Made by a program: the position numbers and the translations under genes
The notes under the pieces: generated by a model
Told to the model about the DNA's origin: nothing
Database searches by the model: none
Seen by the model: only the letters and a program-made list of their open reading frames with translations
Assembly: GCF_947179165.1 (NCBI RefSeq)
Contig: NC_077243.1
Span: forward strand, 10,319,001-10,383,000
DNA length: 64,000 nucleotides
Source: Solanum dulcamara
Lineage: Eukaryota; Streptophyta; Magnoliopsida; Solanales; Solanaceae
Direction: 5' to 3'
In this document: positions 32,641 through 45,398 of the stretch, in pieces
Layout: each line of letters begins with the position of its first letter
Numbering within the stretch: the stretch's first letter is position 1

Positions 32641-33448
32641 TTTATTTTTTCAAATTTTGAAAATTCTTAACTTCAATTTCAAGTTAATTTTTAAAATTTT
32701 ATGACTAAACACACTTTCTGAAATTCAACTCCAAGAAAAAGTAAAATATTTTCATGGCCAAACGCCTCTATTTAATTTGTTGGACGAAGATCCATAATTA
32801 GAAAAAAAAGATATCCATATTTGATCTCTTGAATTGATTGGTGAGGAATTAATGGTGTTGTTGGATCAAGATTATGGGGTTTCTTAACCGTTCGCTCATT
32901 GACCATTAAAGAAGAGCAATTGTTGTGTCTTTACGTGGTTTAATTAGTTAAACAACTATTTTTGAACTTTTGTGTGTATATTCAACTAAGGATGTGTAGA
33001 ATGAATCAAAATGTCTTTTTAATTATGTGAATTTGCATGTCGAGTAGAATGTTGAATTATAAAGTTTTTTTTCTTTCTTTTCTTGTTTATTAGAGAGTTA
33101 TCAAATATAGAAAAAGATGTTTTTTTTAAAAAAACATATATATAAAAAAAGTAATATACTTAGATTGAAACTAAGAGAGTACGTAGATGCGTAGAAAGCA
33201 TGTTTAGAAATTGTGGATTTGATTGTGAATTGGATGAGACATAGTAAAAAAAAAAATCGTTCAATAAATTTAAATTGTATATCCAATATTTTTAAAAATT
33301 TGAATCAATCTTATTTTAAATAACTGATTTCAAATCATATATAAATGGGGCCTAAACAAAGATTGGGGGTTGGTGTGACATTTCATGGACTTCTTGTTTC
33401 CTAATATAGACTTAGTTCCGTATCAATACTCCTTACCTAAAAAGGAAA
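32641..33448. other. Intergenic and promoter region of the next P450 copy
   Basis: AT-rich. 33320-33360 (caaatcatatataaatggggcctaaacaaag) is the promoter stretch shared with the copy at 29689; tatataaat near 33339 is a candidate TATA box about 110 bases before the first ATG. Confidence 0.45.
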
Positions 33449-34735
33449 ATGGATCTTCCCTTCTATTCTCTTCTAATTCCTCTATTTTTCTTCCTTCATA
33501 GATGCTTCTTTACTACTTCAAAAAATCAAAAAAGAAAGAAAAAATGGAGTTTCCTTGGTATTCTCTTCTTGTTCCTCTGTTTGTTTTCATTTTCCTTCTT
33601 CATAAGTGCTTCTTTACGAGTTGGAATAATAATAAAACCTTACCACCATCTCCAAGAAAGCTTCCAATCATAGGAAATCTGCACCAACTTGGGTCGCTTT
33701 CTCACCGTTCTCTACATAAGCTATCAAAAATACATGGTCCAGTGATGCTACTTCACTTGTGCAGTAAGCCTGTGCTCATTGCTTCCTCTGTCGAAGCTGC
33801 TCGCGATATAATGAAAACTCACGATCTTTTCTGCTCAAGCAGACCTAAATCTAGCTTCGCTGATAGACTCCTTTATGGCTCTAAGAACGTGGGCTTTAGT
33901 CCCTATGGTGAATACTGGAGACAAGTTAAAAGCATCGCCGTGATTCACCTTCTCAGCAACAAAAGAGTCCAATCTTATCCTGATATCAGAGAAGAAGAAA
34001 CATCAAACATGATTGATAAAATCAGACAAGTGTGATTCTTCAAATTCAGTGATAGATTTAAGAGATTGTTTTTGTTCTCTGTCTGGTAACATAATTAGCA
34101 GAGTGGCCTTAGGGAGGAAACATAATGAAGGAGAAAGTGGAATGAATGCTAATGTCAAACTAGATGAATTTGGTGAACTTTTTGGCACTTTTAATGTTGG
34201 AGATTATATTCCATGGCTTGAATGGGTCAATAAAATCAATGGTCTAGACACCAAAGTGGAGAAAGTAGCTAAAGAATTGGATACATTTTTAGAGAGTGTG
34301 ATCGAAGAACACATTATTAGGAACAATAAAGGAGAATACATGAGTACCGGTGAAGCTAAAGATTTCGTGGACGTTTTGCTTGAAATTCAGAATGGAAAGG
34401 AAACTGATTTTCCTTTTCAAAGGGATTCATTGAAAGCTATCCTCTTGGTAAGATCAGCATCTCTCGTATTATTAATTCCCTCCTTGGCGTGTTTTGTTAG
34501 TATAATTTTAAACATAATATATTGTTTCATAGTTAAAAATTTGGTGACTTAGAATATTGTTATTCTTCCACATAATCATTTACACATACTCCAGCTTAAT
34601 TCTTTGATTGTGCTTCCCTTTCTTTTTAATGCATAGGATATATTTTCTGCTGGTACGGATACAACGTATACAGATTTAGAGTGGATAATGACAGAGCTTT
34701 TGAGGCATCCAAGAGCCATTGAAAAATATCTTTTG
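33449..34735 (+). pseudogene. CYP71A-like P450 pseudogene, 3'-truncated
   Basis: The anchor-coding segment is present twice: ATG at 33449 ([19 protein letters not shown]) and again at 33544 ([21 protein letters not shown]). The two are 95 bases apart and out of frame with each other. From the second ATG, exon 1 continues through the hinge [20 protein letters not shown] and REEETSNM to a small deletion at about 34030, which shifts the frame. The remainder is open in another frame up to a normal GT donor at 34448. Exon 2 starts at 34637 with an intact AGTDTT but breaks off after about 30 codons (RHPRAIEK, 34729), where unrelated sequence begins. ExxR, PERF and the heme loop are lost. Confidence 0.9.
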
Positions 34736-34965
34736 TCCATTGAAACATACACCTAAAATTTGTGTTTAAAGTTGGGGTACTAGCCAAGCCTTTCTCTGTC
34801 ATGCAATCAATAGTCTCTTTTAGTTTGTGTGGTGAAGCTTCTCTGGATAAAGCTGTACACAAATTAAAAATGATATTTTCATACTACTTGTTTCCATTCA
34901 TATATACAATCAATTCTGGATTTCCTAGTTGACAAAAAAGAAAGAAAGAAAGAAAGAAAGGAAGA
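34736..34965. promoter_or_regulatory. Breakpoint sequence serving as upstream region of the intact P450
   Basis: Only 230 bases separate the truncated copy from the next start codon. A TATA-like catatatac (34899-34907) lies about 60 bases before the ATG, followed by a (GAAA)n microsatellite (34938-34960). The segment is not homologous to the promoter shared at 29.6 and 33.3 kb. On the minus strand, 34870 down to about 34740 is open and coding-like (EASPHKLKETIDCMTEKG) but was not identified. Confidence 0.45.
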
Positions 34966-36701
34966 ATGGATCTTCCCTGGTATGCTCTTCTAATTCCTAT
35001 GCTTCTCTTCACTTTCTTCCTTCATCAATGCTTCTTTTCTACTTCAAATAATCAAAAAAAGTTACCACCGTCTCCAAGAAAGCTTCCAATCATAGGCAAT
35101 CTCCATCAACTGGGATCATTTCCTCACCATTCACTCCATGAACTATCGAAAAAATATGGTCCAGTCATGCTACTTCACTTAGGCAGTAAGCCAGTGATTG
35201 TTGCTTCCTCTGTCGATGCTGCTCGCAATATCATGAAAACTCACGATCTCGTTTGGTCAAATAGACCTAAATCTAGCATCGCTGATAGACTCTTTTATGG
35301 CTCAAAGGACGTGGCCTTTAGTCCCTATGGGGAATATTGGAGACTAATTAAAAGTATCAGCGTGCTTCACCTTCTCAGCAACAAAAGAGTCCAATCTTAT
35401 CGTCATGTGAGAGAAGAAGAAACATCGAATATGATTGAAAAAATCAGACAAGTGAGTGATTCTAATTCGTCGAGTTCAGTGATAGATTTAAGAGATTGTT
35501 TCTGTTCTCTCACCAATAACATAGTTAGCCGAGTGGCCTTGGGGAGGAAATATTATGAAGGAGAAAGTGGAATAAATGCTAAGGTCACCCTGGATGAATT
35601 TGCTAAACTTTTGGGTACTTTTAGCATTGGGGATTACATTCCATGGCTTGAATGGATCAATAAAATCATTGGTTTGGACAACAAAGTGGAGAAAGTAGGT
35701 AGAGAGTTGGATACATTTTTGGAGATTGTGATTGAAGAACACGTTAGTAGGAGAAACAAAGGAGAATACAGCGCGGGTGAATCTAAAGACTTCGTTGACG
35801 TTTTGTTGGAAATTCAGAATGGAAGGGAAACTGAATTTCTTCTTCAAAGGGATTCATTGAAAGCTATCATCTTGGTAATTAATTAGCATTTCTCATACTA
35901 TTCATTCCCTCTATGACGTATTTTGTTTTAATTTTTCTTTTGAAGCATTTGATTATAATTTGTACTACTATATCGTTTCATCGTTAAAAACTTGGTGACA
36001 TAGGATGTTATTGATTATGCTTCCACCTAGTCATATACGCGTAATCCAGCATAACAGTTTTAGTTTTTTTTTTAAATGCGTAGGATAATTTTGCTGCTGG
36101 TACGGATACAACGTATACAGCTTTAGAGTGGATAATGACAGAGCTTTTGAGGCATCCAAGAGTTATGAAAAAGTTAGAGGATGAAGTGCGACAATTAGGA
36201 CAAGGGAAAACAGAGATAACAGAGGATGACTTAAAAAATATGCACTATCTTAAAGCAGTGATCAAAGAGACTCTGAGGCTTCATCCACCGGTTCCACTAC
36301 TAATTCCTAGAGAATCAACGGAAGACATAAAAATACTTGGCTATCAAATACCTGCTAAAACTCAAGTCTTTATCAATGCTTGGACAATTGGAAGAGATCC
36401 TTTATCATGGGAAAATCCAGAGGATTACCGACCAGAGAGGTTCTTAAATAGTAATATTGATGTCAAAGGATTAAACTTTGAGTTGATTCCGTTTGGAGCA
36501 GGCAGAAGGGGCTGCCCAGGAACTGCTTTTGCTATTGTGATAATTGAGCTAGCATTAGCAAGGCTTGTGCACAAGTTCAATTTTGTATTACCAAAAGGGT
36601 TAAAACCAGAGGAGTTGGATATGACCGAAGCCAGTGGTCTCACTATTCGTAGGAAATCACCTCTACTAGCAGAGGCCACTCCATGCTCCAGTTATTATTA
36701 G
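34966..36701 (+). CDS. Cytochrome P450, CYP71A-like, complete with one intron
   Basis: Exon 1 is 34966-35874 (303 codons) and exon 2 36084-36701 (205 codons plus stop), joined by a 209-base phase-0 GT-AG intron: 508 residues, a normal CYP71 length. The anchor is at residues 5-25, the hinge [11 protein letters not shown] at 34-44, C-helix WRLIK (125-129, lysine in place of the usual arginine as in the other copies here), AAGTDTT (307-313), ExxR (E365, R368), PERF (420-423), and heme loop [11 protein letters not shown] with Cys447. It is predicted to be an ER-bound monooxygenase of specialised metabolism; the substrate is unknown. All key residues are present and no lesion is seen, so this is the best candidate for a working member of the MDLPW subgroup. 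The start is fixed by homology of MDLPWYALL with the sister copies. Confidence 0.95.
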
Positions 36702-37005
36702 GAGTTTCTACATTTTTTTGCTTCTTGGTGACTCGAACCCATCATACTTACATATGATGCAGATCACTTATCTTAATCACCAATATATACAATGGAATAA
36801 TACTTCCCAGTACTGCTAGTAGCTAATAATTTCACGATATGTGATAAGTGTACCAGTGACTCCCTTTCTGGGTGTTTTATACATTGATCGTGATGAAATA
36901 TATGCGTCCACCACACGAGTTAGGAGACCATGTCTCTTGACACAATCAGTTAACATAATGCTCAAATTAAGTGCAGAAGGTAAAATGACACACAATGTTT
37001 ACATG
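36702..37005. other. 3' flank of the intact P450
   Basis: Presumed 3' UTR and downstream DNA. 36800-36880 (cccagtactgctagtagctaat ... gtgactccctttctgggtgtt) is shared with the downstream regions of the copies ending at 31288 and 42601. Confidence 0.5.
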
Positions 37006-37010
37006 GAAAA

Positions 37011-40000
37011 TGTAACACCCCATTTTTTTTCTTTTTTCGTCAAGACTCGAACCATTCTTCATATGCGTATAGACTCAAACTGAATGACTTCTAATTGTAT
37101 ACATGAGTTAGGATCAATTCCTAAGTATTTTAAGAGTATTAGATGTGGTTTAGGGTCATAAGGGATTTCTAACACCAAGTCAAGTCCAAAGAATTTCTAT
37201 CAGCTAAGTTTTCGAATGAGTTCGTATAAGGATCAACTTCAAACAACCGTATCTCTAGAATATAATGAATTGGTGGCCCATGATCAACCAAATTATAGGT
37301 CCTTGAATCTTCTTTCCAACGCCACCAAGATTGCATTTTTTGGAGTTTAGAGTAAAATAATAAGATCGTTTTACTGAAGCATGTCTGGACAAGACAATTC
37401 GGCGAGCACACAGCTAATTTGGCGACTCGCCGAATAGTTCGGCGAACCACGACCTAGCTCGCAGAATAGTGCTCAAAATCCTTTAGAAACTGTTGGATTG
37501 GGCGAGCTAAAGCACCATTTGGCGACTCGCCGTCAGTGAAGAGACCTCCAGCTCGTCGAAATTGCCGACGAGATTTATTAAAAGGTAATTTTCTCAATCT
37601 TTCAACTTAATAATATTCTTGTATGTAGAGATACTATCAAAATCTCAAATTCTCCTTCTCCTAAAGATCAAGAACTTCAAGAAAGGGATTTCTCCAATAT
37701 TGGGAGATCTAAAGACTCCAAATTCAAGATCTCCTTCACAAATCTATAGATGGGTTTCTCAACTTCAAACTACAAGGTTCCAAACCCAACACTTTTATCC
37801 AATAACTCCTAAGATTCAAGTATGTAAGGCTATTCACAATGTTGGATTGATTTAACCACTTGCCCTACATCTACATTGATTTGAGTTGAGTTGAGTTTTG
37901 AGGTTCTATGAGTTGAGTTCTTGGGTTATCTATAATTTCTATTGAGTTTTTTTGTATATAAATTCATATGTGTTAATGATGTTCTTGAGTTGAGTTTTGT
38001 TGAGAGTATGAATTCATGTATTCATTCACAGGAACCTAAGATGAGATTTCATTTTTGTCATAATTTGTTTTGAGGTTGAGATTGATGGTTTTCATGTATA
38101 AATAAAAATATTGCTTTCAAAGTAAGATGATGTATATTTTAATGATTTTGATGAAATTGAACATAGAGTTAAATGAGTATTTGGAGCAAGATGTTTGATG
38201 ATCATGTAAATGATGTCTATCTTTAAAAAGGTAAAATGATTGATGAAGAGGTAATGTTGATGATGATGTCTTGAGATGGAGTGATTGGAGTCTAATGTGA
38301 CTACATGATATAATTTGCATAATTCAAATTGATTGGAGTCTTATGAGGATTTTGAGTATAAATGATTATTTGAGAAAGAGTTTTAAAAAAATGATTTATG
38401 AACGTTTTGAATAAATTATTTATACACTATTTTGAGTTTAAAGAATAATTATTTTCATCTATGATTTAGAAAGAGTTGAAGCATGAGTTGAGTTTGAAAA
38501 GTTTTTTAATTATTATTTTGAGCATGAGTATTTTGGGTATAAAAGAGTTGAACATTTTTACATTAAAATGTCTATTTTGAGAATGAGTTAATGGGTTAAA
38601 ACTATGTTTTAAATGCATTTAATATTTACTGCATTGATTGAGTTTTGAAAGAAGGTCCAATGAAACCAGATTGATTGAGTTTTAAAAACAGTCCAATGAG
38701 ACTAAATGAGTTGATTTGAACTAAGTCCAAAAGAGACTAAATGAGTATTTTGAGTATTTTACTCACCTGATAGATATGAGCATATTGAGTTTTGGGAGGA
38801 GTATTGAGCACTGAATTGGGTAAGCGTATAGTCCATACTCGAATTCCATGAACTACGTAGCCAACGTAGGAAGGGATTGGACTATTAAAGTCGGATGTTT
38901 CCCTATTTCATTGTTCTGACATGATAAGACTTGATTGATGGATGGATCAATGATTGGTTGATTTGTTCATACCCTGACAAAGTATGGATGAACGTGGCAA
39001 CAACGTCGGCTTGTTGCACACCACTAGCTCATAGGTGATGATTGTCGGTTAGAGAAACTCTCAAATTGAGTGGATTGTGCATGATATGATTGGTTTAATT
39101 GAGATTGTAGATAATTGAGTTGAATTGTACAACATTGCTAAATTCTAATTTGCATATCTGTTGAGCCGAGTCCTTTGAGTTTATTATTGAATTGATTGAA
39201 TACTTGGTTGATTGGTATTGTAGATGATTGAGTCGATTGGTATAACATTTCTAAATTCTAATTCACATGTCTATTGAGTTGAGTCCTTTGACTTTATTCG
39301 TTGAGTTGATGATTGGATTGGATTGGATGGTATGTGATTGGATTGAATTGGATGGTATATGATTAGATTGAAACGGATTGTATATGATTGGATTGGAACG
39401 GATTGTATATGATTGGATTGGATCGAATTGTATATGATTGGATTGGATCGAATTGTATATGATTGGATTGAATTGGATTGTACATGATTGGATTGGATTG
39501 TATATGATTGGTCTCTGTCTAAATCGCATTCTTACTTTAGACTTATGACACCTTGATTGAGTCTCTCTTATCCTTCTGATTCGAGATATCTGAACTGGTA
39601 TTATTCTACCTTGATGCTTGTTTCATTCTGCCATTTACATACTCGTACATTTCACGTACTGACTTCAATTTGGACCTACATCGTTTTATGATGCAGAAAA
39701 AGGTTTAAGAAGTTATTAATAGGCGCACCATTGAGGATTTGTTCACACTCAGCTTATTGGTGAGTCCTCTCCTGCATTCGAAGGATACCACTTATGTTAT
39801 TCTTGCCTTGAGTTTAGTCTTTTCATTTTGATTTGAGGTAGTCATTAACCTGTCACTAACACCAATTAGATAGTAGTGATGGAGGCTTCATAGACTAGAT
39901 AGTGATGGGTCGATGGAGTATTTGATTTTCTTGAATTGTTCTTGTCAGATTATTTTCATGACATAGATTGGAGTTCGATTTGTTGACCCATGACATTTCT

Positions 40001-40162
40001 TTACTGAGTTAGATTGTTGATTGTGATTGCCCACCTTGATTTGAAGTCTTCCGTTGATTGAATGAATGAACGGGTGTGTGATCAGGCCAAGTAGTTCATT
40101 TAGGAGCCAGTAATGATTTCTGAATGCCGGTCACGTCTAGGGTACCCTCCCGGGGTGTGACA
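37011..40162 (+). mobile_element. 3.15-kb solo LTR of a Ty3/gypsy element
   Basis: Ends TGTAACACCCC ... GGGGTGTGACA and is flanked by GAAAA on both sides (37006-37010 and 40163-40167). No gag or pol sequence is present, so it is a solo LTR left by LTR-LTR recombination. The length and the TGTAACACCCC end fit the large LTRs of plant chromovirus (Tekay/Del-type) elements; the lineage is an inference. It contains a GC-rich ggcgactcgccg palindromic section (37395-37560), long gagttgag-rich stretches, and a minisatellite near its 3' part. Confidence 0.9.
39310..39515 (+). repeat. Minisatellite, about 25-bp unit
   Basis: About eight tandem variants of atgattggattggatcgaattgtat lie inside the gypsy solo LTR. 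Two adjacent units near 39408-39460 are identical; the outer ones differ (gaacgg, gaatgg, taga). Confidence 0.85.
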
Positions 40163-40167
40163 GAAAA

Positions 40168-41034
40168 TCTCCTTGCTCAAGTGAGGAAAAAAATTATACT
40201 TTACTATTTCTAAAATAAGGAAGTGGTCGATGTCACTAATTTCTTCAAGAAAGTGGTCGATATCATTATAAAATTTCTTTATGAAACTTGTGGAAATCAT
40301 AAAGATCTTTTCTTTAGATATTTGAAGTTTTTTTTGACCAATATTTTTAAGCTCTAAACCAATAAAAAAATAAGTGATACATTTGATCATAGTCACGAAA
40401 TTTAATATAAGCAGTTAAATAATATGGTTTGGGTTTTAGTTTGGCGGGTCGCAAATCAGGTTTAATATTGAGTATCCTTTTGAAATTGGTATTTTGGTGT
40501 AAAATCGGACACTTTTGGCCAGATTAAGGGAATTTTTTAATTGGAGGGTATATTTGATAAGTCCGATAACAGTGAGGGCAAAATTGACCAAGTAATATAA
40601 TAGAGGATAATGTTGAACAATAAAATAAAATAGAGGGGTATATAACAAAAACACTCATAATCCCAGAATTAATAGATCGCTTTGAGTAAAAAACTCGTCC
40701 AACCTCGAACTTTTTCTGTCTTTCGGTAAAATTAAAAAATTAGAGAAATTAACGCTAGATGGATAAATTAACATATTTTTATCGCTAAACCAGTTTAACT
40801 ACTGATTAGCTATGAATTACCAAATAATTATGTTAATTATGGGTCATTGACAAATTTCTTAGTGTAATCTGTACTCTTGCCATGTTGAAGTAAAATCCAC
40901 TAAAACATACAATTTTATTATTTTTAAAAACGAAAAATATTCAAAAAAAAATAATATATATATATATATGCGAGCGCAGGAGAATCAATAATTTGATTAA
41001 CTTGTAGGTGTTACTAACTTGTAAGTACCAAAAA
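40168..41034. other. Upstream region of a P450 pseudogene
   Basis: Includes two copies of gaagtggtcgatrtcacta-like text (40210-40275) and a ttgatcatagtcacgaaa block (40383) that recur upstream of the copy at 44255 (43520-43760). So these flanks belong to the duplicated unit. A TA dinucleotide run (40952-40970) precedes the gene. No other gene. Confidence 0.5.
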
Positions 41035-42601
41035 ATGGACCTCCCCTGTCCCTGGTATTCTCTTCTAATTCCTCTGTTTGTCTTCATTTTCCTCCTAATT
41101 CATCAGTGGTTCTTTACTACTTCAAATACCCAAAATATGTTATTGCCACCATCTCCAAGAAAGCTTCCAATCATAGGAAATTTGAACCAACTTGGATAGC
41201 ATCCTCATCGTTCTCTCCATAAGCTATCGAAAAAACATGGTCCTTCAGTAAGCCAGTGATTGTTGCTTCCTCTGTCGATGCTGCTCGTGATATCATGAAA
41301 ACTCACGATCTCGTCTGGGCAACCAGACCTAAATCAAGCATCGTCGATAGACTCTTTTATGGCTCTAAGGACGTGGGCTTTAGTCCATTTGGTGAATATT
41401 GGAGGCAAGACCTCTTAACAACAAAAGAGTCCAATCTTTTCGTGATGTCAGAGAAGAAGAAACGATGAATATGATTGAAAAAATTAGGGAAGGATGTGAT
41501 TCTTCGGGTTCAGTGATAAATTTGGGAGATCATTTATGTTCGCTCACTAATAACATAATTAGCAGAGTGACCTTAGGGAGGATATATAATGAAAGGGAAA
41601 GTGGAATAAATGCAAAGGCCATCCTAGCAGAATTTCTTCAACTTTTGGCTACTTTTAACGTTGGGGATTATATTCCGTGGCTTGAATGGATCAATAAAAT
41701 CACTGGTGTAGAAACCAAAGTGGAGAAAATAGCTAAAAAGTTGGATATATTTTTAGAGAGTGTGATTGAAGAGCACATTATTCGGAACAAGAAAAGAGAA
41801 CACGGAGTGGGTGAAGCTAAAGATTTTGTGGATGTTTTGCTGGAAATTCAGAATGGAAAGGAAACTGGCTTTCCTCTTCAAAGGGATTCATTGAAAGCTA
41901 TCCTCTTGGTAAGAATATCGTATTTTCTACACATTATTTATTCCGACATAACAATGCATTTTTAATTTTATGTCATTTCGTGTTTATTTTTCTATCACAG
42001 GATTCGTTTGCTGGTGGCAGAGATACAACATATACAACTCTAGATTGGACAATGGCGGAGCTTTTGAGGAAGGGCAATGAAAACATTACAGAATGAAGTG
42101 CGACGATTGGCTCAAGGAAAATCAGAGATAACAGAGGATGATCTAAAAAATATGCAGTATTTGAGAGCTGTTATCAAGGAAAGCTTCAGGCTTCATCCAC
42201 CGAATTCATTATTAGTTCCTCGAGAATCAATGGAGGACGTGAAATTATTAGGCTGTTATGACATACCTGTTAGAACTCAAGCCATTATTAATGTTTGGGC
42301 GATCGGAAGAGATCCCTTATCATGGGAAAATCCAGAGGAGTTTCGGCCGGAGAGATTCTTAAATAGCGATATTGATGTCAAAGGACTAAACTTTGAGTTG
42401 CTACCGTTTGGAGCTGGCAGAAGGGGTTGCCCAGGAAGTAGTTTTGCTATTGCGGTAATTGAGCTAGCATTAGTAAAGATTGTGCACAAGTTCAATTTTA
42501 CATTACCAAAAGAAGAAGATTTGGACATGACTGAACGCACTGGCCTCACTATTCGAAGAAAATCACCTTTGCTTGTTGTAGCCACTCCATGCTCTAGCTA
42601 G
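41035..42601 (+). pseudogene. CYP71A-like P450 pseudogene
   Basis: Start ATG 41035 ([20 protein letters not shown]) with the hinge intact. Lesions in order: TAG at 41197 in place of a codon after NLNQLG; a net 19-base deletion at about 41245, removing VMLLHLG; a net 20-base deletion at about 41410, after GEYWRQ, which restores the frame. The frame is then open from 41399 to the donor at 41909. The intron is only 92 bases (41909-42000). Exon 2 starts with AGGRDTT (T to R in the oxygen-activation motif) and has a short frame-shifting deletion near 42073 (RH-P lost). The rest of exon 2 is clean: [23 protein letters not shown] and a normal end. Confidence 0.92.
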
Positions 42602-44254
42602 TTAGGAGTTTTTTCTCCATGATCTTATTCACCAATATTATCAATTAAACTGAGCTCCCAGTATTGCTATTAGCTAATAATTTCACAAAATGTAACAAGT
42701 GTGCCAGTGACTCCCTTTTTGGGTGTTAATTATTTGTACATCTATGTTATATTGTTTTATGCAATATTTCTTGTTCTAGCGTGCTACCGAATAGCAAAAG
42801 AAGAAGCGTAGTATTTTGACGTATTGTTTTTCTTCCTCAAAAAATCGAAATTGAAATACATCATTCCTATTTTGCCCTAGCCAACAGAATGAAGTTGAAA
42901 TTGAAAAAAACACCCTCACTATTTTACCCTCACAAAATGAACGTAACTCTTATCTTATGATTTCATAACTGAATGACTAGGTAAAGGGTCAAATCGCAAA
43001 ATATAGAAGGATATAGGATGCATTAGCAATGTTGATATTAGTTGTGTTGAGATTATTTTTAATGCACCATTTTATTTGGTTTATGAAAATAACATGCATT
43101 TTATATTTTCTAAATATAAATATATATTTTTACAAAATTATCCTCCCCAAATACAGTGAAAAATATTTTAAGTATAATTTTGATTTTAACCATTCTAATG
43201 CATGTATTAAAAACTCCTTGAATTACTAATCATGATTTTTCAGGTAGCAGTTATACATAACATAATCTCAAATAGAGCTACAGTAATAGTACATAGTTTA
43301 AACAAACACACAAAACTAGATAGTAATATACAATGCTAATGCTAATGTAATGCATTCTGCCAAACGATCCGAGGATGCAAAAAGAACCCAAGGATATTAT
43401 CATTGTCTTCTGTAGTCAAATTAAATATACCAAAAACTTATCAATGTACAACTAAAAAGCATCATTATTAGTTTAATAAACTCATGCTTTTCAACTTCTT
43501 AAATAATAATATCTTCAAGAAAGAGGTCGACACCACTAAATGTAGTTTTTCCTCACCAAAAGATTTGCTCTTTACGTATACTCTAAAGCACTGAGAGAAT
43601 AAAGAAATGAATAATTGTATTGATTTGGTCATATAAAGAAGACAATGATCGATTTCATAATGTGTATTCTTTTTTTCATGCGAAAAATCTTTTCTTTATT
43701 ATATATTGAAGCTGCAAGAATCAAGCAATGTGTGATTAGTTTGATCATGATCACGAAACATTATAAAATGACAAAACAGACATAATCCCAATCCTTAAAA
43801 TAGATCTACCCAATTTCCAATTATATTACTCTCTCCTTTCTTTTTTATTGTCACAATTTCCTTTTTAAAAGTCCAATTACAAAAAAATTCTTCATATACA
43901 CAAGCGTCCTCCTACATTGTCCCCTAGTACAACATACTTAAAAAAAAATCAAAACTTTGACTAATATTTTAACATGTATAAAAAAATTACAATTTATAGT
44001 ATTTTTCATATAATTTTTGAATATCTAAATTTTTATTTTAAAATATCAAATTAATATAATTTAATTTAGCTAATTAGTCAAAAAACGCAATATGACAACT
44101 AAAAAATAAAGAAGAAGGAGGAGACTTACAATACATTGTCTACAGCAGATCAATAATTAGATTAGTAGCTATTACTAACTACAAGCCCCGAATATTGATT
44201 TCATTGTATGTATTTCGGTACTCTCTAGCTAAAACAAAGCAAGAAATAAATAAA
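42602..44254. other. Intergenic between two P450 pseudogenes
   Basis: 42655-42730 carries the conserved 3'-flank block (cccagtattgctattagctaataatttcac ... gtgactccctttttgggtgtt). 43500-43760 is homologous to the upstream region at 40200-40400. Between them is AT-rich DNA with no gene. 43835-43870 has a Stowaway-like fragment (tactctctcctttcttttttattgtcac). Confidence 0.5.
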
Positions 44255-44692
44255 ATGGATCTCCCCTGATCTTCTCTTATACTTGCTCTGTTTGTTTCCA
44301 TTTTCTTTCCTCATAATTGGCTCTTTACTAATTTCAACATTTCAATAAAGTTACCATCGTCTCCAAGAAAACTTCCCATCATAGGAAATTTGCATCAACT
44401 CGGTTTGCATCCTCACCGTTCTCTCCATAAGCTATCAAAAATAAATGGTCCAGTCATGCTACTTCACTTGGGCAGTAAGCAAGTGCTTGTTGCTTCCTCT
44501 GTCGATGCTGCTCGTGATATCATGAAAACTCACGATCTCATATGCTCAAGCAGACCTAAATTTAGAATGGCAGATAAACTCCTTTATGGCTCTAAGGATG
44601 TGGCTTTTAGTCCTTATGGTGAATATTGGAGACAAATTAGAAGCGTCACCGTGCTTCACCTTATCAGCAACAGCAGAGTCCAATCTTATTGT

Positions 44693-45206
44693 TGTTAGGA
44701 CCGAAAATAATTAGGTGTTATGTGGAAGCTAGCCAAAGCAAATCTCGAAAAACTATGAATAAGAAGATAAACGAGAAATATATCAAAAAAAGACATAAAT
44801 ATTTAACGTGGTTCGGTCAACCGACCTACATCCACAACAATCCACTATAAATATGAAAGTATAAAATATAGAGAGAAATAACCTCTCACATTTCACTCGG
44901 AATTCCCCGGACCCTGCGCATAGCGGGAGCCTTAGTGCACCGGGCTGCCCTTTTAATTCACTCGGAATACAAGGAGGTTAACACAAGTATTAATGTAACA
45001 CTTGTGTCTCGCTGTTTCTCCTCCTGCACAAAACTTTTAAAGCCTGTAGGACTACATTGTAAATGTTATTACGTTAGAAGGAATGAACATCTATTTATAG
45101 ATTTTCCTATAAGAAAAAAAACTAGCCAAATATGGAGACTTTATGTTTTCCTTTTAGGAAAAGAAAAACTCAATTATATTAGAAAAGTCAGGACAAAAAT
45201 CCAACA
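44693..45206 (-). mobile_element. Solo LTR 1 inside the P450 pseudogene
   Basis: 514 bp, TGTTAGGACC ... ATCCAACA, between ATTGT (44688-44692) and ATCGT (45207-45211), a 5-bp duplication with one mismatch. The P450 frame would join exactly across it (RVQSY/RDIREEE). A TATA-like ctataaatag on the minus strand (complement near 45090-45100) gives the orientation. It contains a 53-bp SINE fragment. Confidence 0.85.
44904..44956 (-). mobile_element. 53-bp SINE fragment with 12-bp target duplication
   Basis: The sequence tccccggaccctgcgcat...gtgcaccgggctgccc is the reverse complement of the 5' head of a plant Au-type SINE (gggcagcccggtgcac...). It is flanked by ttcactcggaat at 44892-44903 and 44957-44968, a 12-bp duplication typical of LINE-driven insertion. 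It is much shorter than a full SINE. Confidence 0.6.
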
Positions 45207-45398
45207 ATCGTGATATCAGAGAAGAAGAGACGTCGAATATGATTGAAAAAATCAAGCAAGAATGTGACGAGTTCAACGATAGATTTGAGAGAGCTTTTCA
45301 GTTCTATGACTACTAACATAATTAGCAGAGTGGCTTTAGGGAGGAAATATGATGAAGTGAATAAAAATGGGATGAATACTAAGGCAATCATAGAAAAA

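Noticed and set aside
39300..39520. CRISPR-like array
   Set aside because: The repeats are contiguous tandem units without unique spacers, in plant LTR sequence.
39263..39529. 88-codon minus-strand frame with repeated SNPI/YNPIQ residues
   Set aside because: It is only the translation of the 25-bp minisatellite inside the gypsy solo LTR.
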